From Leifsonia sp052114085 (GTDB lineage Bacteria; Actinomycetota; Actinomycetes; Actinomycetales; Microbacteriaceae), in contig NZ_JBFREB010000001.1 of the NCBI RefSeq assembly GCF_052114085.1, positions 248,001-312,000 on the forward strand: 64,000 nt of DNA. The letters are read 5' to 3'. Position 1 is the stretch's first letter; each line of letters starts with the position of its first letter. Of this stretch, positions 8,518 through 17,297 are shown piece after piece. A model generated the notes under the pieces. It was not told the DNA's origin. It saw nothing but the letters and a program-made list of their open reading frames with translations, and searched no databases. Made by a program: the position numbers and the translations under genes.

Positions 8518-9846
8518 ATGACGCTCAAGCCCAGACGCCATACCCGAAACGCCGTTATCGCCGGTGCCGTCGCCCTCGGACTCACGCTGACCGGATGCAC
8601 CGGCGGCGGTTCCGCCGGAGGCTCTACCCAGACCAAGGGCGTGACCATCACCGTCGCTTGGATGAACCCCGCGCCCCCGAAGGCAGCTCTCGACGCGTTC
8701 ACCAAGAGCACGGGCATCACCGTCAAGTGGACGAGCATCGACTGGGACAACCTCCAGACCAAGATCGCGGCAGCCGCGACGTCGAAGACGTACTTCGCCG
8801 ACGTCACCGACGTCGACTGGTCGCGCGTCGGACAGCTCAGCAGGCTGGACTGGTTCTATCCGATCGACAACTACATCGACACCAAGAAGCTGAAGTCGGA
8901 CATGCCGCAGCTCAGCTCGTTCGTGTCCGGCGGAAAGGTGATCGGCATCCCGTTCGACTCCTCCTACATGGTGACGACGGTCAACAAGGACCAGTTCGCG
9001 CAGGCGGGCATCACCACGATGCCGACCACGATGACCGAGTACACAGACGACCTCAAGCAGGTCAAGGCCAAGGGCGTCTCCGCCACTCCGCTCAACATTC
9101 CGTTCGCGGCGGCCGAGGGCCTCTCGACCTACTGGTACGAGGCGACGGAGGCGTTCGGCGGCACGGTGCTCGACTCGAAGGGCAAGCCGCAGTTCGCCAG
9201 CCCCGACTCCGGCGGCTACAAGGCCGCCAAGTGGATGGTCGACTCGCTGAAGGACGGACTCGTCCCGGCCGGCAACATCAACGTCACCGACTCCCAGGGC
9301 ATGCAGAACCTGATGGCCAAGGGTGTCGTCTCCTCGACGTTCTCCGACTACTCGGGCAACGTGGGCAGCCTGTACGACGTGCCCGCCTCGTCCGACGTCG
9401 TCGGCAAGACCGTGTACATCCCGACCCCGGGCGTCGACGGGACCGCGAGCAATCTCGGTAACCCGGACGGTATCGGCATCCCCAAGCAGGCCAAGTACCC
9501 CGCCGCCGCGGCCAAGTTCATCGAGTGGATCACCGCCACCGAGAACCAGGCCGACTTCGCCGGGGCCAGCGGTCCCGACAAGGTGATGCCGAACTACCCG
9601 ACCCCGTCGCGGCTGTCGGCCATGAAGATCCTCACGGAGAACGGCAAGCTGGCCCAGGGTGCCGAGCTCAGTGAGCTGCTGTCGAAGTCCAAGCCGGTGT
9701 TCGCATCGGGTGCGCCGTCCTGGTACCCGGAGTTCTCCCGGTCGGTCAGCACGAACCTGCACTCTGCCGCCGTCGGCACCATCAGCGTCGACGCGGCGAT
9801 CAAGGCCATCGCCGCGCAGGCCACCAAGCTGGCGAACGGCTCTTGA
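8518..9846 (+). CDS. ABC sugar transporter, extracellular solute-binding lipoprotein
   Basis: This 442-residue protein is the substrate-binding component of an ABC sugar importer (family 1 extracellular solute-binding proteins). A basic N-terminus and hydrophobic segment lead to the lipobox LTGC at about residues 21-24, so the mature protein is lipid-anchored on the outer face of the membrane; the following GGGSAGG linker is typical. The start is fixed by a strong AAGGAGGAG at 8505-8513, only 4 bp before the ATG. Two permease genes follow with overlapping junctions. No ATP-binding subunit is encoded nearby, as is common in actinobacteria that share an MsiK-type ATPase. Confidence 0.95.
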   Translation: MTLKPRRHTRNAVIAGAVALGLTLTGCTGGGSAGGSTQTKGVTITVAWMNPAPPKAALDAFTKSTGITVKWTSIDWDNLQTKIAAAATSKTYFADVTDVDWSRVGQLSRLDWFYPIDNYIDTKKLKSDMPQLSSFVSGGKVIGIPFDSSYMVTTVNKDQFAQAGITTMPTTMTEYTDDLKQVKAKGVSATPLNIPFAAAEGLSTYWYEATEAFGGTVLDSKGKPQFASPDSGGYKAAKWMVDSLKDGLVPAGNINVTDSQGMQNLMAKGVVSSTFSDYSGNVGSLYDVPASSDVVGKTVYIPTPGVDGTASNLGNPDGIGIPKQAKYPAAAAKFIEWITATENQADFAGASGPDKVMPNYPTPSRLSAMKILTENGKLAQGAELSELLSKSKPVFASGAPSWYPEFSRSVSTNLHSAAVGTISVDAAIKAIAAQATKLANGS

Positions 9847-10793
9847 GCGTCGACGTCCAGTCCCCCCGCCGGCCGGGTCCGCCCCGGCCGGCGGCGGGCC
9901 CCAGCCGATCGCGATCGCGGCTCGTCCGCCGCCTCGACTTCCTGCCCTACGGCCTGGTCGCACCGCTCGCGATCTTCATCGTCGGCCTGGCCCTGGTCCC
10001 GGCCGGTATCACGCTCGTCGAGGCGTTCTTCAAGATCCAGCCGCTGAATCCGCCCGATCACTTCAATGGGATCGACAACTTCGTCGCGCTGTTCAACGAC
10101 CCCGCCGTCGTCGCGAGCATGGGCAACACGGCGCTGTACGTGATCATCGGCGTCCTGCTTTCGACCGCGCTGGGCATTCTGTTCGCGGTGACCCTGCAGA
10201 AGCCGTTCCGCGGCCGCTCGGTCCTGGTCGCGATCCTGATTCTGCCGTGGGCGCTCCCGGGCGTGGTTGAGGGCATCGTCTGGTCGGGCATCTGGGACAG
10301 CAACAATGGTCTGCTCAACAGCGTGCTGTCATCGCTGCACCTGATCGACCATTACCAGGTCTTCCTCGGCCAGAACCAGTTCGTGACCATCCTGGCGATC
10401 GAACTCGTGCAGGTCTGGCAGATCACGCCGCTGTCGGCGTTGCTGGTGCTGGCCTCGCTGCAGAACATCCCGGGCGAGCTCTACGAGGCCGCCTCTCTGG
10501 ACGGCGCCACCGGGTTCAACATGTTCCGCCGCATCACGCTGCCGCTCGCGCGGCCGGGCATCGCCATCGCCATGGTCCAGGCCGTGATCGCGACACTCAA
10601 CGTGTTCGACCAGCCGTTCGTGCTGAACGGCGCGGCCGCGACCGGCTCGTCGGTCACGATGCAGACCTACTTCATCAGCTTCCAGAACCTCGACTTCGGT
10701 CAGGGCTATGCGCTGTCCCTGCTGATCACGCTCGCCACGCTCATCGTGTCGCTGGGCGTCGTGAGGCTCGTCTACCGCCCCGTGGAGTTCTGA
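9843..10793 (+). CDS. ABC sugar transporter permease (MalF-like)
   Basis: A 316-residue inner-membrane permease of a carbohydrate ABC importer (binding-protein-dependent transport system, MalF/UgpA type). After a Pro/Arg-rich N-terminus there are about six hydrophobic helices. The EAA loop that contacts the ATPase is visible as EAASLDGATGFNMFRRITLP. The TTG start overlaps the stop of the solute-binding gene, giving a 4-bp TTGA junction; a later start cannot be excluded. It pairs with the next gene as the heterodimeric channel. Confidence 0.94.
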   Translation: MSVDVQSPRRPGPPRPAAGPSRSRSRLVRRLDFLPYGLVAPLAIFIVGLALVPAGITLVEAFFKIQPLNPPDHFNGIDNFVALFNDPAVVASMGNTALYVIIGVLLSTALGILFAVTLQKPFRGRSVLVAILILPWALPGVVEGIVWSGIWDSNNGLLNSVLSSLHLIDHYQVFLGQNQFVTILAIELVQVWQITPLSALLVLASLQNIPGELYEAASLDGATGFNMFRRITLPLARPGIAIAMVQAVIATLNVFDQPFVLNGAAATGSSVTMQTYFISFQNLDFGQGYALSLLITLATLIVSLGVVRLVYRPVEF

Positions 10794-11626
10794 TGAAAAG
10801 ACGTTCCATAGCGCGCCCGATCGGCGTCGCCTTCATCCTGATCTGGACGCTGACGCCGCTGTACTGGGTGCTCAACACGAGCCTGCAGACGGACGCGCAG
10901 ATCAGCGCAAAGCCGGCGAACTACCTGCCGCCCACCCCGTCCCTGACGAACTACATCACACTGCTCGGCGGGAGCGGCGACCTGGCCGACTCGGTCCGGC
11001 GGTCGATGCTCAACATCTTCATCGAGTGCACCGCGGCGACCATCGTGACCGTCGTGCTCGCGACGCTGGCGGCCTACGCGTTCGCCCGCATGAAGTTCCG
11101 GGGGCGCGACGTGCTGTTCTATGCGGTGCTGGCGACGATGGCGTTCCCCGCGTACGCCACCCTCATCCCGCTCTACCAGATGATGTCGGGACTGGGACTG
11201 GTCAACACCTATACGGGCATCGTCCTGGTGTACATCTCCGGCTTCCTGCCGCTGGCGACCTGGATCATGTACAACTACATGAGCAGCCTGCCGATCGCGC
11301 TCGAAGAGGCCGGCCAGGTCGACGGCGCGAGCAGGATGCGCGTGCTCTGGCACGTGGTGCTGCCGCTCGCCCGACCGGGCATCGTCTCGGTGGCCATCAT
11401 CACGTTCCTCTCGGCGTGGGCGCAGTTCCTGTTCCCGCTCGTGCTCTCCAGCGACTTGTCGACGCAGCCGCTCACGGTTGTGATCGCCGCGCTGCAGGGA
11501 CGGCACACCGTCCCGTACTCGCTGATGAGCGCCGCCGGCGTGGTCGCCGTCGCGGTTCCGGCCGTGATCGCGGTGCTGCTCAACCGGTACATCGTCAGCG
11601 GACTCCTCACCGGGAGCGTCAAATGA
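10793..11626 (+). CDS. ABC sugar transporter permease (MalG-like)
   Basis: A 277-residue second permease of the same importer (MalG/UgpE type). It has an N-terminal helix, a periplasmic loop and about five further helices, with the ATPase-contacting EAA loop visible as EEAGQVDGASRMRVLWHVVL. The ATG shares a base with the preceding stop (TGATG). Together with the lipoprotein and MalF-like partner it forms a sugar uptake system, and the adjacent GH4 gene 13 bp downstream suggests that an intact glycoside is imported and then cleaved inside the cell. Confidence 0.95.
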   Translation: MKRRSIARPIGVAFILIWTLTPLYWVLNTSLQTDAQISAKPANYLPPTPSLTNYITLLGGSGDLADSVRRSMLNIFIECTAATIVTVVLATLAAYAFARMKFRGRDVLFYAVLATMAFPAYATLIPLYQMMSGLGLVNTYTGIVLVYISGFLPLATWIMYNYMSSLPIALEEAGQVDGASRMRVLWHVVLPLARPGIVSVAIITFLSAWAQFLFPLVLSSDLSTQPLTVVIAALQGRHTVPYSLMSAAGVVAVAVPAVIAVLLNRYIVSGLLTGSVK

Positions 11627-11639
11627 GAAGGATCGTCCG

Positions 11640-12974
11640 ATGACGCAGGAGGCGTTCGTCCTCATCGGCGCCGGCAGCACCGTGTTCACCCCGGGTCTGC
11701 TGAACGACCTCGCCCGCTCGCGCACGTTCGACGGTATCGCCGTGCGGCTGGTCGACGTGGTCCCGGAAGCGGCCGAGACGATGGCCCGCCTGGGCCGCCG
11801 GATCGCTGAAGCGGCCGGCTCCACCATGACTGTCGAAGCGGTGGCCGACCGGCGCGAAGCGCTGCGCGACGCCCGTTTCGTCGCCACCACCATCGCGGTC
11901 GGGTCTGCGGCCGGCTGGAGGGCCGATCTGGACATCCCGGAGGCCTACGGCATCCACCAGACCGTCGGTGACAGCGTCGGACCAGGGGGTGTACTGCGCG
12001 CGCTTCGTCACATCCCGGAACTGCTGGCGATCGCGACGGACATCGCCGATGTGGCGCCGACCGCGCAGCTGATCAACTACAGCAACCCCCTCACGGCGAA
12101 CGTCCGGGCCGTCACCAAGCACACGCCGGTGAATGCGGTCGGTCTCTGCCACGGCACCATGCACACCAAGGCGGCACTGAGCGCCGACCTCGGCGTCGAC
12201 CCGGAGTCGGTGAGCGCGCTGTTCGCCGGGCTCAACCATCTCTGCTGGCTCCTCGACATCCGATCCGGTTCGCAGGATCTGTACCCGCGCTTGCGCGAGT
12301 TGGTGCGCGAGCGCGCCGACGGCCGGGACGCTCAGACCTCCCGCAGCGAAGGCGTGCATTCTGGCGTGTCGGCGGATCTGATGCGGACCTTCGGCCTGTA
12401 CCCCGCTCCGGGCGACCGCCATGTGTCCGAGTTCTTCCCCGGCTACCTCGCCCGCGCCGGCGATGGCGGCCTCGGCTGGGGTCTCCAGGGCGGCCAGGAC
12501 ATGACGCGCGAGTACATCGACGAGAAGGGCCGGCTGTGGGACTCGCTCCGGGCCCAGGCGGAAGGAACCGAGCCCCTCGCACCGGCCCGGAACCAGGAGG
12601 CCGAACGCCTGGTGGCCATCGCCGAGGCGCTGCAGACGGGGAAGGAACACGTCGAACTCGCCGTCAACCTGCCGAACGCCGGTGTGATCAGGAACCTGCC
12701 GCCGGAGGCCGTCGTGGAGGTCCCTGCCGTCGTCGGCGCCCACGGCATCCACGGCGTCTCCGTCGGCCGGCTCCCCGATGCGGTTGCCGCCGTGCTGACG
12801 GCGCGAGCCCAGCAACAGGAGCTCACCGTCCAGGCCGCCGTCAGCGGTGCACGCGAACTCGCCCTGCAGGCGCTCGCCCTCGACCCTCTCGTGCCGGACG
12901 CGCAGACCGCTCGCGGGATCCTCGACGACGCCGTGGCGGCGGACCCGTCGCACTACGATCGCTTCGCCTCATGA
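11640..12974 (+). CDS. GH4 family glycosidase, second copy
   Basis: A 444-residue glycoside hydrolase family 4 protein. The NAD-binding loop is FVLIGAGSTVFTPGLLNDL at the N-terminus; NYSNPLTANVR and the metal-site GLCHGTMH follow, then a GLNHLCWL motif with conserved Asn and His. It differs clearly from the other GH4 enzyme at 6.2-7.5 kb, so the two probably act on different linkages or aglycones. It lies inside the importer operon and its stop overlaps the aldolase gene start (ATGA), so I infer it cleaves the imported glycoside. Anomeric specificity cannot be read from sequence. Confidence 0.9.
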   Translation: MTQEAFVLIGAGSTVFTPGLLNDLARSRTFDGIAVRLVDVVPEAAETMARLGRRIAEAAGSTMTVEAVADRREALRDARFVATTIAVGSAAGWRADLDIPEAYGIHQTVGDSVGPGGVLRALRHIPELLAIATDIADVAPTAQLINYSNPLTANVRAVTKHTPVNAVGLCHGTMHTKAALSADLGVDPESVSALFAGLNHLCWLLDIRSGSQDLYPRLRELVRERADGRDAQTSRSEGVHSGVSADLMRTFGLYPAPGDRHVSEFFPGYLARAGDGGLGWGLQGGQDMTREYIDEKGRLWDSLRAQAEGTEPLAPARNQEAERLVAIAEALQTGKEHVELAVNLPNAGVIRNLPPEAVVEVPAVVGAHGIHGVSVGRLPDAVAAVLTARAQQQELTVQAAVSGARELALQALALDPLVPDAQTARGILDDAVAADPSHYDRFAS

Positions 12975-13840
12975 GCCTCGCCACGACCCGGGGTCTCCTC
13001 GAAAACGCCGTCGGCCGTCGGGGCGCGGCACTCGCCTTCAACGTGATCACTCTCGAGCACGCCGAGGGGATCGTCGCCGGCGCCGAGCAGGCAGGCGTCG
13101 CGGTCATCCTGCAGGTCAGCGAGAACGCGATCGGCTACCACGGCGGCCGGTTCGCGCCGTTGCTGGCGGCCTGCGGGCAGGTGGCCGAAGAGAGCACCGT
13201 CCCGGTCAGCATCCACCTCGACCACATCAGAGACAGCGCCCTCGCCGAGGAACTGATCCAGCACGCCGACCGCTACGGCGCTTCGTCGATCATGGTGGAT
13301 GAAGCCGATCTCGACTACGAGCTGAACGTGTCCCGCACCCGGGACGCCGCCGCCCGTGCTCACGAGCGCGGGTTGTGGGTCGAAGCCGAACTCGGCGCGA
13401 TCGGCGGCAAGGACGGCGCGCACGCTCCCGGAGTCCGGACCGATCCGGCCGAGGCCGTGTCGTTCGTGGCGGCGACCGGGGTCGACGGGCTGGCGGTCGC
13501 CGTCGGATCGTCTCACGCGATGACCACGGCTGACGCACAACTGGACCTCGCGCTGGTCTCCGAGCTGGCGCGGGTCGTGCCTGTGCCGCTCGTCCTCCAC
13601 GGGTCGTCCGGCGTTCCAGTGCTCACGCTGAACGACGCGGTGGCCGCCGGTATCCGAAAGATCAACGTCGGCACTGCCCTCAATGTCGCTTTCACCGGGC
13701 GCATCAGGGCGTTCCTCGCCTCCGACCCGTCGGTGACCGACCCGCGGCGCTTCCTCGCGCACGGGCGGGACGGCATCGCCGAGACGGTCGCTGCGCTCTG
13801 CGCGCAGACCAGCAGCACACGATCTGAAGGAGCAGCATGA
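12971..13840 (+). CDS. Class II ketose-bisphosphate aldolase (GatY/KbaY-like)
   Basis: A 289-residue zinc-dependent class II aldolase of the fructose/tagatose-bisphosphate family, which would cleave tagatose 1,6-bisphosphate to dihydroxyacetone phosphate and glyceraldehyde 3-phosphate. The IHLDH motif near residue 80 supplies a zinc-binding His and the catalytic Asp, VEAELGAIGG carries a conserved Glu, and the phosphate-binding LVLHGSSG and KINVGTAL loops are present. A VGSSHA loop replaces the more usual GTxHG, so substrate fit may differ. The ATG overlaps the preceding stop and the GatZ-like gene follows in another 4-bp overlap, the classical GatY/GatZ pairing. Confidence 0.9.
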   Translation: MSLATTRGLLENAVGRRGAALAFNVITLEHAEGIVAGAEQAGVAVILQVSENAIGYHGGRFAPLLAACGQVAEESTVPVSIHLDHIRDSALAEELIQHADRYGASSIMVDEADLDYELNVSRTRDAAARAHERGLWVEAELGAIGGKDGAHAPGVRTDPAEAVSFVAATGVDGLAVAVGSSHAMTTADAQLDLALVSELARVVPVPLVLHGSSGVPVLTLNDAVAAGIRKINVGTALNVAFTGRIRAFLASDPSVTDPRRFLAHGRDGIAETVAALCAQTSSTRSEGAA

Positions 13841-15150
13841 CCGACCAGTTCTGGGAGACCATCCGGCGGCACAAGGCCGGTGAACCGGTCGGGGTCTACT
13901 CGGTGTGCTCCGCGCATCCGGTCGTCCTCGAAGCGGCTATCGCGCAGGCCGCGGCCGATTCGAGCCTCGTCCTCATCGAGGCCACCTCGAACCAGGTGGA
14001 CCAGTTCGGCGGCTACACCGGGATGCGCCCGGCCGACTTCCGCGAACTCGTGTTCTCGATCGCGGACCAGCAGGGATTCCCTCGCGACCGCATCGTGCTC
14101 GGCGGCGATCACCTCGGACCCAACCGTTGGCAGGGGCAACCGGCTGCGGAGGCGCTCGCCAACGCCGACGCCCTCGTCGCCGCCTACGTCGAGGCCGGGT
14201 ACACGAAGATCCACCTCGACTGCAGCATGTCGTGCAGCGGCGATCCGGTGCCGCTCGGAGACGATCTCGTCGCGGAACGGAGCGCCCGACTGCTCCGTGT
14301 CGCCGAGCAGACAGCCCGCAGCCTCGGGATCGAGGGGCGCCAGCTCTATGTGATCGGCACAGAGGTGCCGGTGCCCGGCGGCGCGCACGAGACGCTGGCG
14401 GAATTGACCCCCACGTCGCCCGACGCGGCTCGGCGGACACTGGAACGACACCGCGAAGCCTTTGCGGATGCCGGGGTGCTGGGCGCGTGGCCCCGGATCA
14501 TCGCCCTGGTCGTGCAGCCCGGCGTGGAGTTCGACCACCTCCAGGTCATCGACTACCGGCGCGACCGCACCGGTGAACTGCGCGCCGTGCTCGATGACGA
14601 ACCGGGGATGGTCTTCGAGGCGCACTCCACCGACTACCAGTTGGAGTCTCGACTGACCGAACTGGTCGAAGACCACTGGGCCATCCTGAAGGTCGGACCG
14701 GGCCTCACCTTTGCGATGCGGGAGGCGCTGTTCGCGTTGGCCGCCATCGAAGACGAACTGGTGCCCGCCGCTGCGCGTTCGAACCTCGTCGGAGTGATCG
14801 AGGAGCGCATGCTGGCAGAACCCGGGTACTGGCAGAACTACTACGAAGGCGACGAGGACGAGCAGCGCATCGCTCGCCGCTACAGCTACAGCGACCGGCT
14901 GCGCTACTACTGGCCCGACCCCGCCATCGAAGCCGCCGAAGCGCTGCTCTACGCCAACCTCTCCGGCAGGACACTGCCGCTTCCACTGATCGCACAGTTC
15001 CTGCCGGACCAGTACGTCCGCGTTCGCGCCGGAGAACTCGATCCCGAGCCGCGTTCACTCGTGACCGACAAGATCAGGGATGTCCTGCGTCCGTACGCCG
15101 CCGCCACACGTCCAACCACCGCACGAAACCAGAGGGAACTCCTTGTCTGA
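13837..15150 (+). CDS. D-tagatose-bisphosphate aldolase non-catalytic subunit / tagatose-6-P kinase-like (GatZ/KbaZ family)
   Basis: A 437-residue GatZ/KbaZ/AgaZ family protein. Family hallmarks include VLIEATSNQVDQFGGYTGM, LGGDHLGPNRWQ and KIHLDCSMSC in the first half. In enteric bacteria GatZ was described as a chaperone-like subunit needed by the GatY aldolase; comparative genomics has also proposed that the AgaZ branch is a tagatose-6-phosphate kinase. No separate PfkB-type kinase is present in this operon, which would fit the second idea. It overlaps the aldolase gene by 4 bp and the following SIS gene starts inside its last codons. Confidence 0.9.
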   Translation: MTDQFWETIRRHKAGEPVGVYSVCSAHPVVLEAAIAQAAADSSLVLIEATSNQVDQFGGYTGMRPADFRELVFSIADQQGFPRDRIVLGGDHLGPNRWQGQPAAEALANADALVAAYVEAGYTKIHLDCSMSCSGDPVPLGDDLVAERSARLLRVAEQTARSLGIEGRQLYVIGTEVPVPGGAHETLAELTPTSPDAARRTLERHREAFADAGVLGAWPRIIALVVQPGVEFDHLQVIDYRRDRTGELRAVLDDEPGMVFEAHSTDYQLESRLTELVEDHWAILKVGPGLTFAMREALFALAAIEDELVPAAARSNLVGVIEERMLAEPGYWQNYYEGDEDEQRIARRYSYSDRLRYYWPDPAIEAAEALLYANLSGRTLPLPLIAQFLPDQYVRVRAGELDPEPRSLVTDKIRDVLRPYAAATRPTTARNQRELLV

Positions 15151-16312
15151 AACACGCCCGACCACCGTACGACCCGAGATCACTGGCGCTCAATTCACGA
15201 TCGGCGAGATCAGCCACCAACCCGACGTGTGGCGTGAGGCTGCGGCGAACGTCGAGGCCGAACGTGCCCAGGTGGATGCGTTCCTCGCCCCGCTCCTCGA
15301 CCGATCCGACCTGCGAATCGTCCTCACGGGCGCCGGGACGTCCGCGTTCGTCGGCGGAGTCGCCGCGCCTGAGCTGTCGCGCCTGCTGTCACGACGGATC
15401 GAGGCGATCGCCACGACCGACCTCGTCTCCAACCCCCGCGAGTTCCTCGCGGAAGACGTCCCGACCCTGTTGATCTCATTCGCGCGTTCCGGCAACAGCC
15501 CGGAGAGCGTCGCAGCGACACGGCTCGCCGACGAGTCCCTCAGCGACGTGAGCCACCTGATCGTGACGTGCGACCCGGCGGGTCAGCTCAATCAGGAGCA
15601 CCAGGGCCGCAAGAAGTCCTACGTGCTCCTGATGCCCGCCGCCGCCAACGACCAGGGATTCGCGATGACGTCGAGCTTCACCTCGATGCTGCTTTCGGTG
15701 CTCCTGGTCCTGGGTGGCGGAGGCTCCAGGGAGGTCGCGCCTCTCGTCGCGGCTGCGGCCGGCATCGTCGGGGACGGCTGGGATGCGATCAGCGACCTCG
15801 CCGATGACCGGTACGAGCGCGTCGTCTACCTGGGCAGCGGGCCGCTCACCGCACTCGCCCGCGAATCCGCCCTCAAGCTCCTGGAGCTCACGGCCGGACA
15901 GGTCGTGAGCTACTACGACTCGGCCCTCGGCTTCCGGCACGGCCCGAAGTCCGTATTGGACGAGCGCACCCTCGTCGTCGTCTTCATCTCGTCCGACCCG
16001 TACACGCGTCGGTACGACCTCGACATCCTCGCAGAGCTGAGGAGCGCACTTGATCCGTCCCGCGTGATCGCGGTCGCACCCGACGGAGTCACAACAGCGG
16101 CCGGCCAGTTGGTCGCGTTCGAAGGCTTGCACGAACTGAACGATTCGTTCCTCGCCAGTGTGTATGTCGTCGTCGCCCAGATCCTCGGACTCTCGTTCGC
16201 CCTGCGCGTCGGGACGACACCGGACAATCCGTTCCCGAGCGGCAACGTCAACCGCGTGGTGAAGGGCGTGCGGCTGCACCCCCTCGACGGTGCCGCGAGC
16301 GGGGTCGCGTGA
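15143..16312 (+). CDS. agaS: SIS-domain sugar isomerase/deaminase (AgaS-like)
   Basis: A 389-residue protein with two tandem SIS (sugar isomerase) domains, resembling AgaS, which converts galactosamine 6-phosphate to tagatose 6-phosphate with release of ammonia. The first SIS domain shows IVLTGAGTSAFVGG and SFARSGNSPESVA; the second shows VYLGSGPLTALARESALKL and the GFRHGPK loop typical of the GlmS/AgaS group. I place the start at the TTG giving LSETRP because AGAGGGAA lies at a suitable distance and it overlaps the GatZ end by 8 bp. Other isomerase substrates are possible, but the GatY/GatZ neighbours favour a galactosamine-type route. Confidence 0.85.
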   Translation: MSETRPTTVRPEITGAQFTIGEISHQPDVWREAAANVEAERAQVDAFLAPLLDRSDLRIVLTGAGTSAFVGGVAAPELSRLLSRRIEAIATTDLVSNPREFLAEDVPTLLISFARSGNSPESVAATRLADESLSDVSHLIVTCDPAGQLNQEHQGRKKSYVLLMPAAANDQGFAMTSSFTSMLLSVLLVLGGGGSREVAPLVAAAAGIVGDGWDAISDLADDRYERVVYLGSGPLTALARESALKLLELTAGQVVSYYDSALGFRHGPKSVLDERTLVVVFISSDPYTRRYDLDILAELRSALDPSRVIAVAPDGVTTAAGQLVAFEGLHELNDSFLASVYVVVAQILGLSFALRVGTTPDNPFPSGNVNRVVKGVRLHPLDGAASGVA

Positions 16313-17274
16313 GCCCTTTCCTGGGCATCGACGGCGGGGGCACCAAGACGGCGTTCGTCCTCATCGATGCAGAGGGCTCCGTGCTGGCACGGTCCCGGCA
16401 GCCGAGCAGCGACTACTACCGTCTCGGCGTCGAGGCTGTGACCCGGACGCTCGCCGACGGTGTGGACGACATCTGCCGGCAGGCCGGGATTCCGGCCGGT
16501 GCGATCGCGTTCACTGTGGTCGGCCTGCCCGGCTACGGCGAAGTCAGTACCGACCGGGACACGCTGGACGCGGTCCCTCTGGCCGCACTCGGCCAGGACC
16601 GCTACCTCTGCGTCAACGACATGGTCTGCGGCTGGGCGGGCTCTCTGGGCGCGACCGACGGAATAAACGTCGTCGGCGGTACCGGTTCGATGACCTACGG
16701 CGAGCGGGAGGGGTCGGGTGTCCGCGTCGGCGGATGGGGCGAGCTCTTCGGGGATGAGGGATCCGGCTACTGGATCGCCTCGCACGGCCTCAACGCCTTC
16801 ACCAGGATGAGCGACGGTCGGCTTCCACGCGGCCCGCTCTACGACCTGATCAAGGAGCACACCGGAATCGCCGCCGACCTCGATCTGATCGGGCTCGTGC
16901 TCACCGACTGGCAGAAGGAGCGCACCCGGATCGCGGCGCTGTCCAGCACCGTCGCCGAGGCGGCGAGTGCGGGGGACGGCGTCGCCGCGGACATCCTCGC
17001 CGCAGCCGGCGGGGAGCTCGCCGGCCTGGTCGACGCCACCCGCCGGCAACTCGGCTACGAGACGGGCGACGAGGTCGCTGTCTCCTACTCGGGCGGTGTG
17101 TTCCGGTCCGACCTGGTGCTCGCCGCGTTCACCGCCGAGCTGAACGCCCTCTACGCCGGGTATGACCTGCGCGCACCCCGCTACGAGCCGGACGTGGGGG
17201 CCGCGCTCTATGCCGCGAAAGTATCGGGGGCCCCGCTGGCGGCGGATGCGCTGCGGGCGCTGCCCGGCCGATGA
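16309..17274 (+). CDS. BadF/BadG-type sugar kinase (N-acetylglucosamine kinase-like)
   Basis: A 321-residue kinase of the BadF/BadG/BcrA ATPase family, whose sugar members phosphorylate N-acetylglucosamine or related amino sugars. The phosphate-1 motif LGIDGGGTKTAFVLID is at the N-terminus; VVGGTGSMTYG (phosphate-2-like) and GWGELFGDEGSGYWIA follow, matching NAGK-type kinases. GTG start overlaps the SIS gene. In this operon it would phosphorylate the amino sugar released by the GH4 enzyme, giving the 6-phosphate used by the SIS isomerase; that ordering is inferred. Confidence 0.88.
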   Translation: MSPFLGIDGGGTKTAFVLIDAEGSVLARSRQPSSDYYRLGVEAVTRTLADGVDDICRQAGIPAGAIAFTVVGLPGYGEVSTDRDTLDAVPLAALGQDRYLCVNDMVCGWAGSLGATDGINVVGGTGSMTYGEREGSGVRVGGWGELFGDEGSGYWIASHGLNAFTRMSDGRLPRGPLYDLIKEHTGIAADLDLIGLVLTDWQKERTRIAALSSTVAEAASAGDGVAADILAAAGGELAGLVDATRRQLGYETGDEVAVSYSGGVFRSDLVLAAFTAELNALYAGYDLRAPRYEPDVGAALYAAKVSGAPLAADALRALPGR

Positions 17275-17297
17275 ACACCGGATCGGAAGGAGACTCG